Source of the DNA: Caldilineae bacterium | GTDB taxonomy: Bacteria; Chloroflexota; Anaerolineae; J102 | Direction of reading: 5' to 3' | NCBI GenBank assembly: GCA_003694905.1 | Contig: RFJM01000493.1 | Span: 1 to 11,211 of the forward strand | DNA: 11,211 bases | Part shown: positions 6,477 to 11,211 of the stretch, piece after piece | Layout: every line of letters starts with the position of its first letter | Numbering within the stretch: the stretch's first letter is position 1 | Position numbers and translations under genes: made by a program | Notes under the pieces: generated by a model | The model's input: the letters and a program-made list of their open reading frames with translations, nothing else | The model's database searches: none | What the model was told of the DNA's origin: nothing

Positions 6477-7360
6477 TGATAGGGAGCGAAGGTGAGACCG
6501 TGCAGTACGTATTTGAGCGCCGCCGTCGGTTCGGCCAGGAAGATTTCGACCGCTTCGCGGCATTGAGCGGCGACGATAACCCCATTCATGTGGACGCGGC
6601 GTTTGCGGCCCGGACGAAGTTCGGGAAGACGGTGGCGCATGGCATGCTGCTGTACGCGGTGGTGGGTGCCGTGCTGGAGGAGGTGTTCGGTCGAGACGCG
6701 CACCAGTTTGAGCAGACGCTGATGTTCCCCGGTCCGGTGTATGTGGATGAGGAGGTGGTGGTGCGAGGACAGGTGGTGGGGCGCCCCACCGAAGGGCTGG
6801 TAGATGTGGGGGTGGAGCTGGTGCGGCCGGATGGGAGTCTGGGGCTGCAAGGGGTGAGCCGGTTGCGTCTGCCCGGTAGCAGCGGGGGTGCCGGAGCAGA
6901 TCGCGCGCCTGAGCCGTTGCAGGAAGTTGGGGGCACAAAAGCTTCGGCGGGGGGGCTGAAAGGTATGCGGCTGGGCGATAGAGCCACGTGTCGCCGGGTA
7001 TTCTCTGCTGAAGACCTGGTGGCGTACAAGATGCTGGTCGGCCGTGGGGAGTTGGCGGCCGGCGTAGGCATTGCTCCTGGGGACGGGGAAGAGGGCAGGA
7101 GGGTGCCACCGGCACTGGTGGGAGGGCTGTTCAGTTATCTGCTGGGCACCCGGCTACCTGGACCCGGCACCAACTATCTCAAGCAATACCTGCGTTTCCG
7201 CGCGGCTGCCTATCCCGAACAGGAGCTCAGAGCCGCGGTGGAGATCGTGCGCATTCGCGTGGACAAGCAATTGGTGAATCTGAGGACGGTCTGCACAAAC
7301 GCGCGGGATGAGGTCGTGGCGGAAGGCGAAGCTCTGGTGCTGGTCTCAGACGTAAGCTGA
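6476..7360 (+). CDS. Double-hotdog MaoC-like enoyl-CoA hydratase
   Basis: Protein of 294 residues built from two MaoC/hotdog halves. The N-terminal half (about 10-133) has the hydratase-2 motif SGDDNPIHVD (31-40; likely catalytic D33 and H38) followed by VAHGMLLYAVVG (53-64), so it should hydrate trans-2-enoyl-CoA to the (R)-3-hydroxy form. After a Gly/Ala-rich linker (134-160), the second half begins MRLGDRATCRRVFSAEDLVAY (164-184, a normal MaoC start) and ends with PGPGTNYLKQYLRF (228-241) and VVAEGEALVLV, but the Asp-Asn-Pro-His motif is missing; GRGELAAGVG occupies its place. This half probably shapes the acyl pocket only. ATG 6476 overlaps the ligase stop (TGATG), suggesting translational coupling. 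GTG at 6500, preceded by AAGGTGAG, is a credible alternative start eight residues later. A regulatory or thioesterase role for the fold is possible but less likely given the intact first motif. Confidence 0.82.
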   Translation: MIGSEGETVQYVFERRRRFGQEDFDRFAALSGDDNPIHVDAAFAARTKFGKTVAHGMLLYAVVGAVLEEVFGRDAHQFEQTLMFPGPVYVDEEVVVRGQVVGRPTEGLVDVGVELVRPDGSLGLQGVSRLRLPGSSGGAGADRAPEPLQEVGGTKASAGGLKGMRLGDRATCRRVFSAEDLVAYKMLVGRGELAAGVGIAPGDGEEGRRVPPALVGGLFSYLLGTRLPGPGTNYLKQYLRFRAAAYPEQELRAAVEIVRIRVDKQLVNLRTVCTNARDEVVAEGEALVLVSDVS

Positions 7361-7512
7361 GATGAGTTCACGGGGAGTTTTTGGAGTCGGTGCCGGTGGA
7401 GGTTTGTGGTATCATGGAAAGGGCCGGTTGATGCGGACCCACGACGGCCGGCGAGGTCTGTCGTTTCGTTGCCGTGATTCGGCTTTCTTTCATGCAGGCG
7501 AGAACGGAGCCT
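7361..7512. other. 152-base gap splitting the cluster
   Basis: This is by far the longest gap inside the cluster; the others are 41 bases or less. It contains a possible extended -10 promoter at 7407-7415 and no hairpin followed by T residues. An open frame starting at 7362 merely overlaps the downstream thiolase in another frame and is not family-like. The gap may mark a second transcription unit for the FadA/FadB pair. Confidence 0.5.
7407..7415 (+). promoter_or_regulatory. Possible internal promoter before the FadA/FadB genes
   Basis: TGGTATCAT is a TG-extended -10 element with TATCAT (4 of 6 matches to TATAAT). The -35 region at normal spacing is poor. The predicted start near 7422 would leave a leader of about 90 bases to ATG 7513. 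It is of the same type as the element at 431-439, but nothing like the GTTGTC dyad follows it. Confidence 0.33.
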
Positions 7513-8721
7513 ATGCCACGCGAAGCCTATATTTTCGATGCCATTCGTACGCCACGAGGACGAGGGAAGAAGACCGGTTCGCTTTATGAGGTGAAGCCGG
7601 TGGATCTGCTGAGGACGTTGTTTCAAGCTTTGCAAGAGCGAAACGGGCTGGACACGTCGGAGGTGGATGATGTGGTGATCGGATGTGTGACACCCATCGG
7701 TGATCAAGGGGCCGATATCGCGCGCACGGCCCTGCTATATGCCGGTTGGGATGTGAATGTGCCCGGAATGCAGATCAATCGTTTCTGTGCCTCGGGGCTG
7801 GAGACGGTGAATCTGGCGGCCATGAAGGTACGCTCGGGCTGGGAGGATCTGGTGGTGGCAGGAGGGGTGGAGTCGATGTCTCGGGTGCCTATCGGGTCGG
7901 ATGGGGGCGCCATGTCGCAGGACCCGCGGGTGAGTATGCATCTGTCCTTTGTACCCCAGGGCATCGGCGCGGATCTGATCGCCACGCTGGAGGGGTTTAG
8001 CCGCGAGGACGTGGACCGCTATGCGCTGCAATCGCAACAACGGGCGACTCGCGCCCGCCAGGAAGGATATTTCAGGTCGCTGATCCCGGTGCGGGATCAA
8101 AACGGGCTGGTGATTCTGGAGCAGGACGAGCATATCCGGCCGGATACGACGCTGGAGGGGCTGGCAGCGCTGAAGCCGGCCTTCGCGGCGCTAGGCGAGA
8201 TGGGGTTCGATGCGGTGGCCATTCAGAAGTACCCGCAGGTGGAGCGCATCGACCATGTACACACGGCCGGCAATTCGTCGGGTATTGTGGACGGGGCCAC
8301 GTTGATTCTGGTGGGGAGTGAAGAGAAGGGGCGGTCACTGGGTTTGCGGCCGCGGGCAAGGGTGGTGGCTTCGGCCCTTGTAGGCACGGATCCGACGATC
8401 ATGCTGGTGGGGCCGGGACCGGCCTCGAAGAAGGCATTGGAGAAGGCGGGGATGAGCCTCGATGACATCGATCTCATCGAGGTGAATGAGGCTTTTGCTG
8501 CCGTGGTATTGCGCTTCATGCGAGATATGGGATTGGAGGATTGCGACCGCGTGAATGTCAACGGTGGCGCCATCGCCCTGGGACACCCGCTGGGCGCGAC
8601 CGGCGGGATGCTGTTGGGCACGGCGCTGGATGAACTGGAACGCCGCGACAAGGAGACGGCCCTGATCACGCTCTGTGTGGGCGGCGGGATGGGCATCGCC
8701 ACCATTATCGAACGTGTCTGA
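7513..8721 (+). CDS. FadA-type acetyl-CoA acyltransferase (thiolase)
   Basis: Classical degradative thiolase of 402 residues, cleaving 3-ketoacyl-CoA with CoA to acetyl-CoA and a shortened acyl-CoA. The full catalytic set is present: C92 in NRFCASGLE, NEAFA (325-329), H358 in ALGHPLGATG and C388 in LCVGGGMG. This separates it from the SCP-x-type enzyme at 3193-4455, which lacks the last motif. ATG 7513 begins MPREAYIFDAIRTPRG, the usual thiolase N-terminus. In-frame ATG 7492 and GTG 7474 would add 7 or 13 unlikely residues; GGAG at 7506-7509 is unusually close to 7513, so the start is not fully settled. It is nine bases upstream of the FadB-type gene, the normal pairing for the trifunctional beta-oxidation complex, in thiolase-first order. 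Threonine codons are mainly ACG (15 of 20 by my count). Confidence 0.9.
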   Translation: MPREAYIFDAIRTPRGRGKKTGSLYEVKPVDLLRTLFQALQERNGLDTSEVDDVVIGCVTPIGDQGADIARTALLYAGWDVNVPGMQINRFCASGLETVNLAAMKVRSGWEDLVVAGGVESMSRVPIGSDGGAMSQDPRVSMHLSFVPQGIGADLIATLEGFSREDVDRYALQSQQRATRARQEGYFRSLIPVRDQNGLVILEQDEHIRPDTTLEGLAALKPAFAALGEMGFDAVAIQKYPQVERIDHVHTAGNSSGIVDGATLILVGSEEKGRSLGLRPRARVVASALVGTDPTIMLVGPGPASKKALEKAGMSLDDIDLIEVNEAFAAVVLRFMRDMGLEDCDRVNVNGGAIALGHPLGATGGMLLGTALDELERRDKETALITLCVGGGMGIATIIERV

Positions 8722-8730
8722 GGTTGAGCC

Positions 8731-10863
8731 ATGGTGATTCGTTTTGAGCGGACGCAGGATGATATCGTGGTCCTGACGTTCGATGCGCCGGGACGGTCGG
8801 TGAATCTCATTGATGAGGCGCTGGCACGCGCGCTGGAGGAGTCGGTGACGCGACTGGAGGAGGAGCCGCGTCCGGTAGGGGTGGTTCTGGCGTCGGCGAA
8901 GTCATCGTTTGTCGCGGGCGCAGATCTGGAGATGCTGCTGGGGCTGGAAGATGCTGCCGCGGCGTTCGCGATGGCGGAAGCGCTGAAGAGGACGCTGCGG
9001 CGACTGGAGACGCTGGGAGTACCGGTGGTGGCGGCGCTCAACGGGACGGCGCTGGGCGGTGGCTGGGAGGTAGCTCTGGCCTGCCATTATCGTATCGCGG
9101 TGGACGATGAGCGCGTGCGCTTTGGTTTGCCGGAGGTGACATTGGGGTTGTTGCCCGGCGGCGGGGGGGTGACACGCATGACGCGCATGCTGGGGCTGCA
9201 GGACGCCCATCCCTATCTCATCGAAGGAAAGCAGGTGAGCCCGCGCGAGGCGCTGGCGGCGGGCCTGGTGGACGAGCTGGTAGAGGATCAGGCGGCGTTG
9301 TTGCCCCGAGCGCGGGCGTGGATCCGCGAGCATGACGAGGCGGCCCAGCCCTGGGATCGGCCGGGTTATCTCCTGCCCGGTGGATCACCCAATGATCCGA
9401 GGAATGCCGGAATGGTGGCGGTGGCGCCGGCGATGCTGCGACAGAAGACGTTTGGCAATTACCCGGCGCCGGAGGCAATCCTCAGTGCCATGGTGGAGGG
9501 CGCGCAGGTGGACTTCGAGACGGCGAGTCGTATCGAGTCGCGCTATTTCGCAGAGGTTGCTACGGGCCGCGTGGCCAAGAACATGATTACGGCGTTCTGG
9601 TTCCAGCTCAATGAGATCAAGAAGGGACGGAGCCGACCGCGCGATGTGCCGCGCAGGGAAACGAAGAGGCTGGGGGTGTTGGGTGCAGGCTTGATGGGGC
9701 ACGGAATTGCCTACGTGAGTGCATTGGCCGGGATGGAGGTGGTGCTGAAGGATGTGAGTGTGGAACTGGCGGAGGCAGGTAAGGCGCGTATCGACCGACT
9801 GTTGCAGGAGAGGGTAGAGAAGGGCCGACTGACGCCTGACAAGAAGGCGGAGGTGCTGGCCCGTATTCACACGACGGGAAGCGCCTCGGACATGGCCGGG
9901 TGCGATCTGGTTATCGAGGCGGTACCGGAGAACCGGGAGATCAAGGCTCAGGTGATTGCCGAGACCGAGGCCTGTCTTGCGCCGGATGCGGTTTTCGGCT
10001 CGAATACGTCAACGCTACCCATAAGCGGGTTGGCGGCGTATGGACAAAGGCCGGAACAGTTTGTCGGTATTCACTTCTTTTCGCCGGTGCACAGGATGAG
10101 GCTGGTCGAGATTATCCGCGGGCGGCAGACATCGGATGCAACGTTGGCGAAGGCGTTTGATTACGTGCAGCAAATCGGTAAGACCCCTATCGTGGTGAAT
10201 GACAGCAGGGGGTTCTATACGTCGCGGGTGTTTATGACGTATGTGAACGAGGGGATGGCGATGCTGGTAGAAGGGCAGCATCCGCATCGGATCGAGATGG
10301 CGGGCCGGCAGGCGGGGATGCCGGTGGGGCCGCTGGCGGTGTCGGATGAGGTGAATCTTGGCCTGGCGTATCACATTCTGGAGCAGGCTCGGCGGGACGC
10401 GGAAGTCGAGGGCCGAGAACCGCCGTCTCATCCGGGCCACGAGGTGCTGGAGAAGATGGTGACGGTGTGGAAGCGGACGGGCAAGGCTCAGGGAGCCGGA
10501 TTCTATGAGTATCCGCCGGAGGGCAGGAAGTATCTGTGGCCGCAGTTGTGCAGGCTGTTTCCGCCGAGGGGTCACGAGCTGACGCAGGCGGAGATGATGG
10601 AGCGTCTGATGTTTGTGCAGGCGCTGGAAACGGCCCGGTGTTATGAGGAGGGGGTGGTGACCTCGGTGGCGGATGCCAATATCGGGAGTATTTTCGGCTG
10701 GGGGTTTGCGCCGTTCAAGGGAGGGACGCTGCAGTATATCAACGACTATGGGGTGGCAGCGTTCGTGGGGCGTAGTCGTGAGCTGGCCCGGCTGTACGGC
10801 GCGCGTTTTGAACCGCCTGCGTTGCTGGAGCGGATGGCAGCGGAGGGGGAGGTGTTCTTGTAG
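8731..10863 (+). CDS. FadB-type enoyl-CoA hydratase/3-hydroxyacyl-CoA dehydrogenase
   Basis: Fusion protein of 710 residues, close to the usual FadB/FadJ length. The N-terminal crotonase domain (about 1-190) has the oxyanion-hole segments VAGAD (61-65) and ALGGGWE (107-113) and acids E113 and E135, so it should hydrate 2-trans-enoyl-CoA to the (S)-3-hydroxy form. A helical linker leads to the NAD-binding dehydrogenase domain with GAGLMG (318-323), H448 in GIHFFSP and E460 in VEIIRG, then two C-terminal dehydrogenase helical domains (about 494-590 and 620-705). The residue matching the conserved active-site Asn of short-chain hydroxyacyl-CoA dehydrogenases is S498, in RGFYTSRV. I recall the same replacement in a large FadB/FadJ subgroup, so it is not by itself a sign of inactivity. 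It follows the FadA-type gene by nine bases. Threonine is encoded 25 times of 31 by ACG, the strongest such bias in the window. Confidence 0.92.
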   Translation: MVIRFERTQDDIVVLTFDAPGRSVNLIDEALARALEESVTRLEEEPRPVGVVLASAKSSFVAGADLEMLLGLEDAAAAFAMAEALKRTLRRLETLGVPVVAALNGTALGGGWEVALACHYRIAVDDERVRFGLPEVTLGLLPGGGGVTRMTRMLGLQDAHPYLIEGKQVSPREALAAGLVDELVEDQAALLPRARAWIREHDEAAQPWDRPGYLLPGGSPNDPRNAGMVAVAPAMLRQKTFGNYPAPEAILSAMVEGAQVDFETASRIESRYFAEVATGRVAKNMITAFWFQLNEIKKGRSRPRDVPRRETKRLGVLGAGLMGHGIAYVSALAGMEVVLKDVSVELAEAGKARIDRLLQERVEKGRLTPDKKAEVLARIHTTGSASDMAGCDLVIEAVPENREIKAQVIAETEACLAPDAVFGSNTSTLPISGLAAYGQRPEQFVGIHFFSPVHRMRLVEIIRGRQTSDATLAKAFDYVQQIGKTPIVVNDSRGFYTSRVFMTYVNEGMAMLVEGQHPHRIEMAGRQAGMPVGPLAVSDEVNLGLAYHILEQARRDAEVEGREPPSHPGHEVLEKMVTVWKRTGKAQGAGFYEYPPEGRKYLWPQLCRLFPPRGHELTQAEMMERLMFVQALETARCYEEGVVTSVADANIGSIFGWGFAPFKGGTLQYINDYGVAAFVGRSRELARLYGARFEPPALLERMAAEGEVFL

Positions 10864-10886
10864 GTTGACGGAGAAGGATGCGAAGT

Positions 10887-10916
10887 TTGCCTCGGCCCGC
10901 GTGTAGCGTTTACAAT
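10887..10916 (+). promoter_or_regulatory. Sigma70-type promoter of the rfaE2-like gene
   Basis: TTGCCT (10887-10892, 4 of 6 matches to TTGACA) and TACAAT (10911-10916, 5 of 6 matches to TATAAT) are separated by 18 bases. The predicted start, six to eight bases after the -10, falls at 10922-10924, next to ATG 10925. This gives the gene its own promoter, and the transcript would have almost no leader. Confidence 0.6.
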
Positions 10917-10924
10917 GCCGGACT

Positions 10925-11211
10925 ATGGAAGCGCCAATTATCGATCGCGAAGAAGCAGCGCAGCTTGTGAAGAGCTGGCGCCGGCGAGGAGACGTTGTTG
11001 TCTTCACCAACGGACATTTTGATCTGCTGCACATGGGACATGTGCGCTATCTGCAGAAGGCCCGCAGCCTGGGTGAGCACCTGGTGGTCGGGCTAAATTC
11101 GGATCGCAGTACACGGCTGCGGAAGGGGCCCGGCCGACCGATCATCCCCGAGCGGGAGCGCGCCCAGTTGCTGGCGGCGCTGCGCTGTGTGGATGCGGTG
11201 ATTATTTTCGA
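10925..11211 (+). CDS. RfaE2-like nucleotidyltransferase, 3' end outside window
   Basis: The first 95 codons of a cytidylyltransferase-fold protein, cut by the window end. The ATP-binding HxGH motif is clear in HFDLLHMGH (31-39), followed by VVGLNSDRS (54-62), KGPGRPIIPERERA (67-80) and LRCVDAVIIF (86-95). This order is that of the adenylyltransferase domain of D-glycero-beta-D-manno-heptose 1-phosphate biosynthesis (RfaE domain II, HldE C-terminal half), which makes an ADP- or NDP-activated sugar. No kinase domain precedes it, so it is the separate RfaE2 form. Most relatives have TNGCFD where this one has TNGHFD (28-33), a variant I associate with Chloroflexota. If the host lacks lipopolysaccharide, the sugar would go to another glycan. 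A related glycerol-3-phosphate or ethanolamine-phosphate cytidylyltransferase cannot be fully excluded from this fragment. It has its own promoter and is functionally separate from the acyl-CoA genes. Confidence 0.83.
   Translation, partial: MEAPIIDREEAAQLVKSWRRRGDVVVFTNGHFDLLHMGHVRYLQKARSLGEHLVVGLNSDRSTRLRKGPGRPIIPERERAQLLAALRCVDAVIIF

Noticed and set aside
5565..7115. Minus-strand open frame of 516 codons across the second ligase and MaoC genes
   Set aside because: Its product is Pro/His/Arg/Leu-rich without recognisable motifs, and it lies opposite two genes with clear family signatures. It is a GC-driven antisense shadow.
7344..7382. Possible terminator after the MaoC gene: TCTCAG/CTGAGA stem and a T5 run at 7378-7382
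   Set aside because: The stem is only six base pairs with a 7-base loop and the T run is 15 bases away from it, too far for an intrinsic terminator.
7362..7589. Plus-strand 75-codon frame starting right after the MaoC stop
   Set aside because: Its second part overlaps the thiolase N-terminus in another frame, and the product has no recognisable features.
8457..8482. Perfect 9-bp inverted repeat (CCTCGATGA / TCATCGAGG) with 8-base loop
   Set aside because: It lies inside the FadA-type gene, where the codons are fixed by the conserved LDDIDLIEVNEAF segment, so coincidence of codon choice explains it.

Overview
The window is GC-rich bacterial chromosome carrying one long plus-strand gene cluster for activating carboxylic acids and degrading acyl-CoAs, followed by the start of an unrelated sugar-nucleotidyltransferase gene. 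All real genes lie on the plus strand. I see no tRNA, rRNA, CRISPR array, transposase or prophage gene. The TNGHFD/HxGH signature of the last gene, the thiolase plus DUF35 pair and the GC-rich intergenic hairpins would fit a Chloroflexota (Anaerolineae- or Caldilineae-like) bacterium. That assignment rests on memory of related proteins and has low to moderate confidence.

Layout. Bases 1-433 hold no convincing gene, only two GC-rich hairpins (200-221 and 284-305). A probable promoter with an extended -10 (431-439) and a perfect dyad at its expected start point (444-459) precede the cluster. Then come an acyl-CoA ligase (494-2074), an alpha/beta hydrolase (2090-3151), an SCP-x/archaeal-type thiolase (3193-4455), its probable Zn-ribbon/OB-fold DUF35 partner (4492-4914), a second acyl-CoA ligase (4950-6476) and a double-hotdog MaoC protein (6476-7360). 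Gaps here are 15-41 bases, with one TGATG overlap, so these six genes look like one transcript. A 152-base gap with a possible second promoter leads to a FadA-type thiolase (7513-8721) and a FadB-type hydratase/dehydrogenase fusion (8731-10863). After 61 bases with a good sigma70-type promoter, the rfaE2-like gene starts at 10925 and runs off the window.

How the genes work together (inference). The ligases make acyl-CoA from free acids. The hydratases (MaoC and the crotonase half of FadB) and the FadB dehydrogenase half carry out hydration and oxidation, and the thiolases cleave the 3-ketoacyl-CoA. There are two ligases, two hydratase classes and two thiolase classes, but no acyl-CoA dehydrogenase or electron-transfer flavoprotein in view. 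The cluster may hold two partly parallel routes, one for ordinary fatty acids (FadA/FadB) and one for a less usual acid (ligases, hydrolase, thiolase-DUF35, MaoC). Synonymous codon use also changes along the cluster: threonine ACG is rare in the first gene and dominant in the last two. I found nothing proving a wholly new system. The most informative oddities are the MaoC fusion with its catalytic motif in the N-terminal half, the dyad at the promoter, the codon-use gradient and the apparently leaderless last gene.
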